Positions 1 through 8,553 of a stretch of 59,058 nt of DNA are shown here, in pieces. Position 1 is the stretch's first letter, and each line of letters opens with the position of its first letter. The notes below the pieces were generated by a model. It had not been told where the DNA came from. It ran no database searches and saw only the letters and a program-made list of their open reading frames with translations. A program made the translations under genes and the position numbers. This DNA comes from Rhodospirillales bacterium (GTDB taxonomy: Bacteria; Pseudomonadota; Alphaproteobacteria; Micavibrionales; Micavibrionaceae), in the NCBI GenBank assembly GCA_020638365.1, contig JACKIQ010000009.1, positions 1-59,058 on the forward strand, written 5' to 3'.

Positions 1-699
1 TTCGCAGTATTGGCTCTTGAAAGCGAGCCGGTGGACCCGAGGCTGTGATTTGATTTTTTAAAAAATATAGGCACTCAACAATAACATATTGTTATCTAAG
101 TATTTTTCAGGAAAGCCCTACTCAACCTGTTAAAAGTGGCGCAAATCCTGGGCTTTTGTGTAACTTTTTTTCTGACTTTCGCGCCTGTTTCTGTGTGACT
201 AGGGGGCGGTTTTGAGTTTAAGAGACTCTAGGGATTGAATACCCCCCCCTCCCCCGATGGGATACTGCTTTCTTTTTTTAAACTTAGGACCCCCCAAGCA
301 AAACCTACTCTCAAATTTTACGGTTATGGTTTTCTTACGGGTACCTCCTTAAAGCTCGATATTGCCGTAAGTCTCTCTTGCAAAGCCCTTTTTTGTTTTT
401 TGCTTAAGCAAAAAACGGAAGCGGATATATATAATATATTTATTTTTCTTATTTATATTTGTCCGATTGCTGTCTTATCGCTGTCTTAATCTGTGACGTT
501 TGTCACAGATTACTGGCTTTGTCTTTGGCTTTAGCTGCTTTGCATGCTTTATCAGAAAGATTCATGATGCCCCCAAATTTTGTGGCTATAGGCGAACGAT
601 GAAATATTAGCATGAACACAAAACGTCTTTGGAGTCCTTTGTATTTCAAGGACTTTCCGAACATCTGTGAATGGTGGTGAATGTCTGTGAAAGGGAAAT
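1..699. other. Gene-free AT-rich region
   Basis: I see no convincing gene here. The only forward reading frame of any size (235-489) is low-complexity and has no ribosome-binding site. The stretch holds a 7-bp-arm inverted repeat at 77-93 (AACAATA, ACA, TATTGTT), a run of C at 242-255, an AT-rich block around 421-460 and a long perfect palindrome at 487-512. An unannotated RNA or a decayed gene cannot be excluded. Confidence 0.5.
487..512. promoter_or_regulatory. CRP/FNR-type palindrome
   Basis: This is a perfect 11-bp inverted repeat with a 4-nt centre. Its core reads TGTGA-N6-TCACA (492-507), the classical CRP half-site arrangement. No T-run follows on either strand, so a terminator is less likely than a protein-binding site. 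No gene start lies close by; the nearest downstream feature on either side is the minus-strand tRNA-Gly, which ends at 700. Confidence 0.5.
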
Positions 700-773
700 T
701 GGAGCGGGTGATGGGAATCGAACCCACGTATCTAGCTTGGAAGGCTAGTGTTCTACCATTGAACTACACCCGC
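700..773 (-). tRNA. tRNA-Gly (anticodon TCC)
   Basis: A full cloverleaf can be drawn on the minus strand. The acceptor stem GCGGGTG pairs with CACCCGC, the anticodon stem is CTAGC/GCTAG with loop CTTCCAA (anticodon TCC), and the T-arm contains GGTTCGATTCC. Discriminator T and an encoded CCA end at position 700. Confidence 0.97.
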
Positions 774-950
774 GTGCCTGTGGTGAGGGACAAGTTATAG
801 GGTTTTGGTGGGGAAAATCAAGAGGAAGTGTTCTGCGATTAACATGGTGGGACGCAAGGGTATTTCCTGGTCAGTATTTTCTTTTTATTACAATTTCTTA
901 ACTGTAAGAGTACTCAGCCGCTTTATTGCCTCTAAATAATCCGACAAATC

Positions 951-2489
951 TTAAGTCTTCTGCGCGTGGCCGTCGCGCCTCGGGTCGCCGCATCCGTTTA
1001 TGCCCCTGCCGTCAAATCCGACGGCGTGTATGCCGCCGAAAAACATGCTCGGACCCTCCCATCTGTTGTGATCGGGGTAGCGAGTCAGGAGTTCCGTAAA
1101 GCGCCCGTCAAAGCCGCCCTCAATATCCAGTTGCCCGTCTTCGAGATGGATGCGCGGCGAGGTCACCGATTCCTCGATGGAGAGCTTGTAATCCACCAGC
1201 TTGACGATCTGCTGCAGCATGGCCGTCCTTATCCGGTTGGCGCCGCCCGTTCCTGTTGCGACCTGAGAACCGTCCGGCCACTTGATCATCGTCGGGGTCA
1301 TCATCGAACAGAGCCGTTCCCCCGGTTCCCAGTTATGAAATCCTGCCGGGTTCAAATCCTTTTCACCCAGCATATTGTTCATCTGGGTGGCCGTGCCGGG
1401 GATCACGCAGCCGCTGCCCTCCCCGATCGAGACCGTCATGCTGGCCATATTGCGGTCGGCGTCTATCGCGCTGATATGCGTCGTTCCGCGGGAGACGGCG
1501 GGACGTCCGGCGAGTTCACGCCGGTATATCTCCACGAAATCCGGGTGCAGAAAACAGGATTTCAGACATCCCAGACTTTCCTTTTCCAGCCGGGCCTTTT
1601 GCGTCATGTCCATGACCTGCGCGAGGGCGAGAAGATAATCCTCTGCGTTATGAGCGTATTGAGCGATATTTATTTTCTCAAGCAGATTCAAACCAAAGGC
1701 GATCAGCAATCCGCCCGCAGACGGGGGTGCGTTCATTTCTATTTTTGCGCCGTGATAATCCACCGTTAAAGGCTTTCGGCGCACCACGTCATAATTTTCC
1801 AGATCCGTGCGTGTGATCAGGCCTCCTTCTTCCATTTCACGTGCGATCATTTGCGCGATTTCGCCGCGGTAGAAGATATCCGGGCCTTCAATGGTCAAAA
1901 CTTCCATAAAATCCGCCATCTCCGGCAGGGTCATGGTTTCGCCTTCCTGCAAGAGCCGGTCGCTGGCTGCGGGGCTGGAAAACAGGTTCGCGCAGGTTTC
2001 ATCCGTGGCGAGAATGTCGCGGACCACCTGAAAGAGGAAGGCCTGATAAGCGTTCGTGCGAATTCCTTTGCGCGCATAGTCCATGGCAGGAGCCAAAATA
2101 TCCTTCATCGGGATCGAGCCCAGATCCCTGTGGATCTCGAACATGCCCAGCACGATGCCCGGAACGCCTACGGACGCTTTCCCAATGTGGAATTTCTGGG
2201 TAACGGCGCCGTAGTAGACATCGACATCCTTGAAGTCGAAGGGTTTACCCTGCTGCGGGCGCCGGGGCGTCTTGACGAAAAAATCGTAAACGGAGGACTC
2301 ACCACCCACGGGCGAAGCCAGAAGGAAGCCCCCTCCGGCAAAGGAGGACAAAATCGGCTCGCACACGCAGGATGCGGCCAGAGAAGCCAGAATAGCGTCA
2401 AACGCGTTGCCGCCCGCGTTCAGGATCTCTACCCCCGCCTGCGCCGTCAGCTCATGTCCTGCCGCTATCATACCGCTTGTTTTCGTCAT
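951..2489 (-). CDS. ggt: Gamma-glutamyltransferase
   Basis: Ntn-hydrolase that cleaves the gamma-glutamyl bond of glutathione and related compounds and transfers it to water or amino acids. The protein starts with the family's GHxLTAxAGxEIL-type segment and GGNAFDA, has FAGGGF around residue 50, and carries the autoprocessing site GTTHISAID; the Thr after the cleavage point is the expected nucleophile. The small-subunit signatures GEGSGCVIPGT and NNML follow. The ATG at 2489 is preferred because TAGGA lies 5 nt upstream; a TTG at 2534 would add 15 residues. No signal peptide is evident, so location is uncertain. Upstream on the minus strand are a perfect TATAAT at 2633-2628 and an inverted repeat at 2593-2614 (TTGTAAA/TTTACAA), a plausible promoter and operator. 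Confidence 0.93.
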   Translation of the reverse strand: MTKTSGMIAAGHELTAQAGVEILNAGGNAFDAILASLAASCVCEPILSSFAGGGFLLASPVGGESSVYDFFVKTPRRPQQGKPFDFKDVDVYYGAVTQKFHIGKASVGVPGIVLGMFEIHRDLGSIPMKDILAPAMDYARKGIRTNAYQAFLFQVVRDILATDETCANLFSSPAASDRLLQEGETMTLPEMADFMEVLTIEGPDIFYRGEIAQMIAREMEEGGLITRTDLENYDVVRRKPLTVDYHGAKIEMNAPPSAGGLLIAFGLNLLEKINIAQYAHNAEDYLLALAQVMDMTQKARLEKESLGCLKSCFLHPDFVEIYRRELAGRPAVSRGTTHISAIDADRNMASMTVSIGEGSGCVIPGTATQMNNMLGEKDLNPAGFHNWEPGERLCSMMTPTMIKWPDGSQVATGTGGANRIRTAMLQQIVKLVDYKLSIEESVTSPRIHLEDGQLDIEGGFDGRFTELLTRYPDHNRWEGPSMFFGGIHAVGFDGRGINGCGDPRRDGHAQKT

Positions 2490-2592
2490 GGTCCTATTAA
2501 AGGATTGAGAAAATACCGTCCTGTCAAGGGGCAAGTCCTATTCTACAACAGGAGTGCTTTTTTTGCTTTTTCTGGGTATCAGGCGTTGCCGA

Positions 2593-2614
2593 TTGTAAAG
2601 GTTTGTGTTTACAA
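2593..2614 (-). promoter_or_regulatory. Inverted repeat downstream of a candidate ggt promoter
   Basis: TTGTAAA and TTTACAA are separated by 8 nt. On the minus strand a TATAAT hexamer lies just upstream (2633-2628), so the repeat would sit at or just after the transcription start of ggt, where a repressor could bind. No convincing -35 box is visible, so the promoter assignment is tentative. Confidence 0.3.
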
Positions 2615-2757
2615 GAAACATCTTGGTATTATAAAAAGAGCCGTTGGGATTGAAGATGATTACCTGGCCGCCGTTGCTTTATGGTTGACCTTGCTCCTTT
2701 CCCAAGCTATTCGACGAAGACGACTGGTCGTAACCTTGTTGTTTTTGTTGTCCATGA

Positions 2758-2832
2758 AGGGGTATAGCTCAGCGGTAGAGCGACGGTCTCCAAAACCGTA
2801 GGTCGTGGGTTCGATCCCCTCTGCCCCTGCCA
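2758..2832 (+). tRNA. tRNA-Trp (anticodon CCA)
   Basis: Acceptor stem AGGGGTA pairs with TGCCCCT (one G-T pair). The anticodon stem ACGGT/ACCGT encloses CTCCAAA (anticodon CCA). The T-arm has GGTTCGATCC, and discriminator G and CCA are encoded. Two AT-rich minus-strand genes begin 13 nt beyond its 3' end. Confidence 0.97.
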
Positions 2833-2845
2833 GTTTTTTACATAA

Positions 2846-4021
2846 TCATTTTCCCATGATTTTATCAAAATCTTTTACCAAAGCGCGTCCGATAATGCCG
2901 CTATTTTTTGATTTGTCCTTACAAGGGTCTTTGACTTTTCCCTTTCGGTAGTAACCATGATAAAACATCCATATTTTTCCATCTTCTTCACGCAGGGTGG
3001 GAGCAAATAAACCAGTGACATGGCATTTAGAACTTACTAACCCAGAGTCATGCCACCATACGCCGTTATTTTCAAAAATAAGGGGGTGCCATTCAGAAAA
3101 ATCCCCTACTGCGCTACCATCAGGCGTGCTGGAACGCGTAATCCATAGCCCCTGTTTGGAAAGATCGTCTTGATTGTACAGAAAACCTACAAAATAAAAC
3201 TGTCCGTCCTTCACTAAGACATCAATCGAAAATGGACCCGTTTTAACAAACCTGCTGGTAAAAGGTACTTTATGGGTCAATCTTTTCTTATTTTGCCATT
3301 TTATGCCATCCTTACTTGTAATATGTACAAGCGATGTACCTCCGTCTTTAGGTTTTGCTACAGCCTGGTACCAAATGTGCCATGTACCATCAGCACCATC
3401 TTTTCCTTTTCCTGGCTCATACCAAGCTGATTGGTCTCCAAGAAAACTAGATCCATTTAGTCTTTCCCAGGCTTCAGTAGCTGTGATGACTGGTTTACCG
3501 TGCTTAATCCAGCGTTTTTGTTTATCACTCCATTGAACAAAACTTATTTGGTATTCTTTTATTTGATCGGTTTGATGGGGCCAGCCAACATAATATAAAC
3601 GCCCAACCCATTCTTTTGCAGTGGCATCATAGCCATAAACATATTTTGTTGTTTCAATTGTTCGTTCATCCCATTCGCCTTTGGCGCCTGGAGAGATGAC
3701 AGGATGAGAATGGACCTTCCATTTTTGAGGATCTGCACTCAGTTTTTCGCCTTCTGGCAAACTGGCAGCCAGTACATGTATAGGCAATCCTTTTTTGAAA
3801 TTCAGTTCGATGGAATTGAAAAACATCCACCATGTATTGCCAAATTTAACCAGTTCAGGGTCTGAGGCGACCACCCATCCTTCGGGCAGGGATTCATTTG
3901 TTATAATTGGTGTTTCTTTTACTGCCAGCTCTTTTTCGAATATTTGTGCTAAGCATGGTTCCTGTGAAAAGAAAAGAAGATATGTCAGAAAAACGTACAG
4001 GGATATTTTTTTATCAAACAT
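2846..4021 (-). CDS. Secreted beta-propeller protein, GH43/GH32-like fold
   Basis: I do not recognise the exact family. Starting at the ATG at 4021, the protein (about 391 residues) opens with Lys residues, a hydrophobic core and an Ala-Gln cleavage-like site, a good Sec signal peptide. The rest is rich in Trp/Tyr with repeated short strands (DPELVKF..WWMFFNS, GTWHIWYQA, GQFYFVGF, GKIWMFYHGY), the spacing typical of five-bladed propellers of the glycoside hydrolase GH43/GH32/GH130 superfamily. A carbohydrate-active role is inference only. It starts 8 nt after the stop of the PepSY-type gene, so the two are probably co-transcribed. Both are clearly more AT-rich than flanking genes and abut tRNA-Trp, suggesting acquisition. 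A longer in-frame extension to 4192 overlaps that gene and is unlikely. Confidence 0.7.
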   Translation of the reverse strand: MFDKKISLYVFLTYLLFFSQEPCLAQIFEKELAVKETPIITNESLPEGWVVASDPELVKFGNTWWMFFNSIELNFKKGLPIHVLAASLPEGEKLSADPQKWKVHSHPVISPGAKGEWDERTIETTKYVYGYDATAKEWVGRLYYVGWPHQTDQIKEYQISFVQWSDKQKRWIKHGKPVITATEAWERLNGSSFLGDQSAWYEPGKGKDGADGTWHIWYQAVAKPKDGGTSLVHITSKDGIKWQNKKRLTHKVPFTSRFVKTGPFSIDVLVKDGQFYFVGFLYNQDDLSKQGLWITRSSTPDGSAVGDFSEWHPLIFENNGVWWHDSGLVSSKCHVTGLFAPTLREEDGKIWMFYHGYYRKGKVKDPCKDKSKNSGIIGRALVKDFDKIMGK

Positions 4022-4029
4022 ATGTAACT

Positions 4030-4419
4030 CTAGCTCGCCTGCATGATCAAAATCAGAAAAGGGATTATTAATCCTAAAAAAAGAATAGCAGCAGGAACCC
4101 ATAATTTGTGCTTTGGCGTTCTTTGGAAAGCCAGGATCATTCCCAGAATTCCGGTAATGATTAGACCTATGGCCATAGTGAAAGAAAGCCACTGAAAAAA
4201 AACAAAACTTATATCATTTGTTTTTATCGCTTCTGGAGCACGTTGCCAGATATGGATGTTTGATAGATCAATAAAAATTTTTGGTGCTTCATAGCTTCCA
4301 TCTTTCATACTTTTATGAAACCTGAAAATCTGCAGGGCACCTGAAAAAGAATAAAGTATAATAAGCGGCGAAAAAAACAGGCCTAAATACAGATGAATTT
4401 TTGCAAGAATTTTTTTCAT
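4030..4419 (-). CDS. PepSY-associated-type small membrane protein
   Basis: About 129 residues. The N-terminus (MKKILAKIHLYLGLFFSPL) matches the opening of PepSY-associated transmembrane proteins, where a K/R-x-x-H-x-x-x-G motif enters the first helix. Two further hydrophobic helices follow (around residues 70-95 and 105-125), with a short periplasmic-type loop between. The PepSY domain itself is not evident, so the function is unknown; larger relatives act in metal or redox contexts. The ATG at 4419 is preferred to a TTG at 4455. It is the first gene of a two-gene AT-rich unit with the secreted propeller gene. Confidence 0.6.
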   Translation of the reverse strand: MKKILAKIHLYLGLFFSPLIILYSFSGALQIFRFHKSMKDGSYEAPKIFIDLSNIHIWQRAPEAIKTNDISFVFFQWLSFTMAIGLIITGILGMILAFQRTPKHKLWVPAAILFLGLIIPFLILIMQAS

Positions 4420-4604
4420 ATTCACAAAATATGATTTTTGAATCGCGAAATACAACTTAATAACACGCTACCCTTCAATGGTTCTATATACATCAACTAA
4501 GCTCGGCCTTTTAAATCAAACCGGTTTTGTGTCGGCGTGTTTTAGTTATAGAATGTCTGCTCTTTATCCTATGTATATCTTTTGAAGAGCGAGAGCGCGG
4601 TTTC

Positions 4605-7600
4605 ATGATTAAAAAAGGCTGGGGCAAACCGTTCGTTATCCTGCTTTTTTTCATGGCCGTCGTTGCGACGCATTTCTGGACCACCTCGCGCTATCCCGAT
4701 CTTGCCGCCAAAGCCGTACTGAACACGAATGCGCCGCTTTCGGGACTGGGCTTTTCGCCTGTCGTCGAGATCAAGGAGAATTTTTCCGTCGGCGAGAAGG
4801 TATTCTGGAACACTCTTAACTGGATGCATACCAACAAAAAGGGAATGATGTTTTCCTTTATGTTCGGATCGTTCTTTCTTGCTCTCATGCCCTGCCTGAA
4901 TATCCGGCGGACGAAGTCCGGATTCAAAAGCAGTCTTCTTGGCCTTGGTATCGGCACGCCCCTTGGGGTGTGCGTGAATTGCGCCGCACCCATCGCCCGT
5001 GCAATGCAGGCCAGCGGTTACCCGCTTCAGACCGCTCTGGCTGCATTGATTGCCTCTCCGAGCCTTAATCTTGTCGTGCTGATGATGGCGTTCTCCATGT
5101 TTCCCTTTCATGTCGTGGCGGTTCGCATCCTGCTTTTGCTCCTTTTCATTCTCGTTCTGATCCCGCTGGCTTCGCGCCTGTTTTTCGTCCGGGAAGTCGC
5201 GCTCCAAAACAGCGGTGAAACGCTCTGCGAGACCCCGGTTACGAAAAATTCTGAAAACGTTGTTTTTGCCGACGGGCTTAAGGGCTGGGAGCAGGCGGTT
5301 TTCTGGTCGATCAAGGCGTATGTTTTTGCCTTGCTGAAGCTTTTGTGGATTGCCCTGCCCCTGATGATTCTGGCGGGATTTCTCGGCGGGATTGCCGTTA
5401 CGTTATTGCCGTGGGACATGTTTCATCAACTCGATATGCCGACCAGCCTCGGGGTTACGGCCCTTATCATGCTGGTTCTGTCCCTGCTCGGGACATTTTT
5501 GCCATCTCCGATCGCGTTTGACGTTATTTTGTCTTCCATCCTGCTTCAGGTCGGCGTTCCTTTGCCCTATGTGGCCGTATTTTTCTTTACGCTCGGGACG
5601 TTCAGCATTTATGCGTTTTTGATTATCTGGCGGGCGGTCTCTTTTCGCGTTGCGGCTTTCCTGTTTCTGGCCACGGTGCTGCTGGGGGTTACAGCCGGGA
5701 TGCTCTCCGTTGCCGGGGAGAGTACCCTGATTTCAAAAGCAAGGCAGCAGCTTCAGATTGCTAAAAGCAGCATGGCGAACGCCAACGCGTATGACGGCAA
5801 CGATCCGGTTACAGACCGAACTACGGACGATGTCGTGGATTACGGCATTTTGCAGCCTTTGCTATACGAGAAGAACGTGAAGTATACCGATACGCCAAGC
5901 GATGTTCTTGCACGTACGCCCGAAAACATAAGCGTCCTGCAGTCTGATTTTATGCCTTCTGGCCCCCCGGACAAGCGTTTCTCACGTGTCTACGGGGACG
6001 AGGTGGGGATCAGCCAGCCTTACCTTGTGTCCTATACTTCTTTTATTCCCTCCGATCTTGCGCATACGACGATGTCCGTTGCCTCTGGCGATGTTCATAA
6101 TGACGGGTGGCCGGATTTGCTTGTCATGGGCGATCATGAGGTCCTGCCCAATATCGCGCTTTATACCAATATCGGCGGTCAATCCTTTAAGCGCCAGTTT
6201 CTTCCCGTGACAAAAGATTTCGGCATGGTGGTGCTGGTTTCTCTGGCCGATCTTAATGCCGATCACTGGCTTGATGTCGTGTTCGCAACTTATGGCGGGA
6301 ACAATTACGTAATTTACAACGATCATGGCGTTTTTAAGGACGAAAACATGCACCTCCTGCATGAAAAAGCCGGCAACGGCATTACCATGAATCTGGGCTA
6401 CAGCGATATCGACAAGGATGGCGATCTTGATCTGTTCGAGGGGAACTGGGGTTACGGGCCGTTATATATCAACCGGGAAAGCTCCCGGGATTATATTCTG
6501 AACAATACCGGGCAGCGTTTTGAACCTCATGCGCTGGAGGGACTTACAGGGGAAACGCTGAGCGCGATCTTCGCGGACATTAACGGGGATGGAAACACCG
6601 ATCTCTATATCGGGAATGATTACATCGCTGCAGAATCTTCGGATGAGGTCTTTATCGGTGACGGTAGCGGGAATTTCAGAGCCTATAGCGAAGAGCAGGA
6701 CGGCCTTAATTTACGCGGCGGCCAGTCCAGCATGAGCGTCGAGTTTTCGGATATCGACAACGATTTGCTGCCTGAGCTTTATATCGGGCAGATCGCGTTC
6801 AGCGGTCAATATATGGAATCCATGTCAAAGATTGCGGAAAAGCAGGTTCCTTATGAGGCGATGTGTTCCCTTCAGGGGATCTACGGGATGACGACTGAAG
6901 AATGCCTTAAAACGATGCGTTTCCGGCTGGCTCTGGTCAGGGCGGCGCATTACATCACCGATGCGTGCGAGAATCTTGACGATGGAAACGAGAAAAACAG
7001 GTGCCTGATTCATATGCTTACATACAAAACAAAATGTTCTGATGAGAGCGTTCGTGAGGCCGTTATCTTCAGCGCACATCCTGATGACGGCACGGCCGCT
7101 TCGGAAAGGTATCAAGAAGTCTGCGCCAGAAGTCAGGAAGTCGAAGATAACGCCAATCTGTCTCTGGAGCATAATCTTGAAGTTTCCAACGCGTCTTTGA
7201 ATAATGTTTTATTACACCGTGGAAAAGAACAAACGGCTTATCAAGATCAGGCCAATGAACGGAAAATCGGATATGGCGGATGGACATGGAATGCGCGTTT
7301 TGCCGATCTGGATCAGGACGGGTGGAAGGATCTTTACATCGCCAACGGTTACTATTTCCCGATGACACTGGCTTCGAACCTGTTTTACCGTAATAAGGGC
7401 GACGGGCAATTCGATGACAAGACCAAAGAATACGATTTGGAAGATTACAGTTTCAGTTCGGCTTATTCGACCGTCGATATCGACCGGGACGGAGATCTTG
7501 ATATCGTTACCGTCCCGCTGGATTCCTCTGTGATTATTTACCGGAACGAAAATCATGATCGTAACAATTCCATTCTGTTTACGCTGGATGATCAGAGCAC

Positions 7601-7856
7601 GAACAACACCTTCGGATACGGGGCTACGGTTGTTATTTCCTACACGGCCAATGGACAAACAATAGAGCAGCGGCAGGATGTGCAGAGCAGCGGCGGGTAT
7701 AAGTCCTTTAACGCTCCGGCCGTCCATTTCGGACTGGGTCTGACCCAAAGTATTCAAACCGTAAAGGTTTTGTGGTCTGACGGGCAGACAAGCACGATCG
7801 AAGGCTCTTTAGAGTCCGGAAAATATTACAAGATCATCCGAGGCAAGGCCGAGTAA
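4605..7856 (+). CDS. Permease fused to FG-GAP propeller and ASPIC/UnbV domain
   Basis: About 1083 residues in three parts. Residues 1-370 form a multi-helix permease resembling predicted permeases of the ArsP/DUF318 type, with GVCVNCAAPIARAM and a conserved helix ASPSLNLVVL. Residues 490-970 contain calcium-binding FG-GAP/VCBS blades (D-x-N/D-x-D-x-x-x-D: DLNADHWLD, DIDKDGDLD, DINGDGNTD, DLDQDGWKD, DIDRDGDLD). Residues 1000-1080 are an ASPIC/UnbV (CRTAC1-type) C-terminal domain (FGYGATV, SSGGYKS, HFGLG, VLWSDG). Between blades, about residues 738-850, is a helical insertion with six Cys. The ATG at 4605 follows GAGAGCG; an upstream TTG at 4527 is less likely. The propeller is presumably periplasmic. 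Transported substrate is unknown. It converges on the next gene with one base between them. Confidence 0.8.
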   Translation: MIKKGWGKPFVILLFFMAVVATHFWTTSRYPDLAAKAVLNTNAPLSGLGFSPVVEIKENFSVGEKVFWNTLNWMHTNKKGMMFSFMFGSFFLALMPCLNIRRTKSGFKSSLLGLGIGTPLGVCVNCAAPIARAMQASGYPLQTALAALIASPSLNLVVLMMAFSMFPFHVVAVRILLLLLFILVLIPLASRLFFVREVALQNSGETLCETPVTKNSENVVFADGLKGWEQAVFWSIKAYVFALLKLLWIALPLMILAGFLGGIAVTLLPWDMFHQLDMPTSLGVTALIMLVLSLLGTFLPSPIAFDVILSSILLQVGVPLPYVAVFFFTLGTFSIYAFLIIWRAVSFRVAAFLFLATVLLGVTAGMLSVAGESTLISKARQQLQIAKSSMANANAYDGNDPVTDRTTDDVVDYGILQPLLYEKNVKYTDTPSDVLARTPENISVLQSDFMPSGPPDKRFSRVYGDEVGISQPYLVSYTSFIPSDLAHTTMSVASGDVHNDGWPDLLVMGDHEVLPNIALYTNIGGQSFKRQFLPVTKDFGMVVLVSLADLNADHWLDVVFATYGGNNYVIYNDHGVFKDENMHLLHEKAGNGITMNLGYSDIDKDGDLDLFEGNWGYGPLYINRESSRDYILNNTGQRFEPHALEGLTGETLSAIFADINGDGNTDLYIGNDYIAAESSDEVFIGDGSGNFRAYSEEQDGLNLRGGQSSMSVEFSDIDNDLLPELYIGQIAFSGQYMESMSKIAEKQVPYEAMCSLQGIYGMTTEECLKTMRFRLALVRAAHYITDACENLDDGNEKNRCLIHMLTYKTKCSDESVREAVIFSAHPDDGTAASERYQEVCARSQEVEDNANLSLEHNLEVSNASLNNVLLHRGKEQTAYQDQANERKIGYGGWTWNARFADLDQDGWKDLYIANGYYFPMTLASNLFYRNKGDGQFDDKTKEYDLEDYSFSSAYSTVDIDRDGDLDIVTVPLDSSVIIYRNENHDRNNSILFTLDDQSTNNTFGYGATVVISYTANGQTIEQRQDVQSSGGYKSFNAPAVHFGLGLTQSIQTVKVLWSDGQTSTIEGSLESGKYYKIIRGKAE

Positions 7857-7857
7857 A

Positions 7858-8397
7858 TTAACCGCCCGGCCTCAGGCGCGTTTGCAGGAATGCGGTGTCT
7901 TCTGTCGCGGCTGCGGGCTCCTGACGGTCGCGGGAGATCATGTCACAGGGCGATTCCACCTTGGCCTCGGTTTCCGCGTTGTGGAGGGCTTCTTTAAATC
8001 CCGCGATTATTTCTTCGTAGCTTTGCCCCTGAAAATACGGGTGGTCGTTGTGCAGCGTAGCGCCGGGCGGGATCTGAAGCTCGTTGATATGAAATTCGCC
8101 GTCACGCCCGATATGCATATAGATCACCGTTCCGTCCTTGGGGTCGCCTACAGTGTTCTTAGCATTCATTAGCGCATCGCGTTCCCAGTCCGTGGGTGTG
8201 CCCTGATACTCATAGACCGGGATACATTCGCCGGTGTTGCCGTCGGTAAAAAAGGTGCGGAGTTTCAGGTTGGGGTTTTCAACGCCTTCCCCCGGCGCAC
8301 GAAGACCTTCGGGAAATTCGTCAAAACGGGTCATTTGCCAGTGTTTGAACCAGTCATCATCCCTGTATCTATAAACAAAGCCGCCGCTGTCAGGCAT
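7858..8397 (-). CDS. Hypothetical protein, 179 aa
   Basis: I do not recognise this protein. It has no signal peptide or membrane segment and is rich in acidic and aromatic residues, with a central stretch (VIYMHIGRDGEFHINELQIPPGATL) that could be beta-strand and an Ala/Glu-rich C-terminal tail. The ATG at 8397 has GGGGA 6 nt upstream, so translation is credible. It is convergent with the permease fusion and divergent from the MoeB-like gene. Confidence 0.6.
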   Translation of the reverse strand: MPDSGGFVYRYRDDDWFKHWQMTRFDEFPEGLRAPGEGVENPNLKLRTFFTDGNTGECIPVYEYQGTPTDWERDALMNAKNTVGDPKDGTVIYMHIGRDGEFHINELQIPPGATLHNDHPYFQGQSYEEIIAGFKEALHNAETEAKVESPCDMISRDRQEPAAATEDTAFLQTRLRPGG

Positions 8398-8553
8398 ATT
8401 TTTCCCCGCGTTTTACATTTTATTTGGAGTGAGTTTACTTAAATGAGTCCCGGCTGGCAAATTTGATCATGGGCGACCTTTGGTCTGCATAGAGAAAAAC
8501 CTTGTCGTTTGGGCGCATCGCCGCTAAGACTCAGGCTTACAGGGATTATTGAG

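Noticed and set aside
235..489. Forward 84-codon frame
   Set aside because: Low-complexity, includes a C-tract, no ribosome-binding site and no family features.
966..1769. Long frame opposite ggt
   Set aside because: Antisense shadow of the ggt coding region; the minus-strand protein shows family motifs throughout.
2833..4600. att repeat flanking the AT-rich unit
   Set aside because: I looked for a copy of the tRNA-Trp 3' end near 4460-4600 and saw none.
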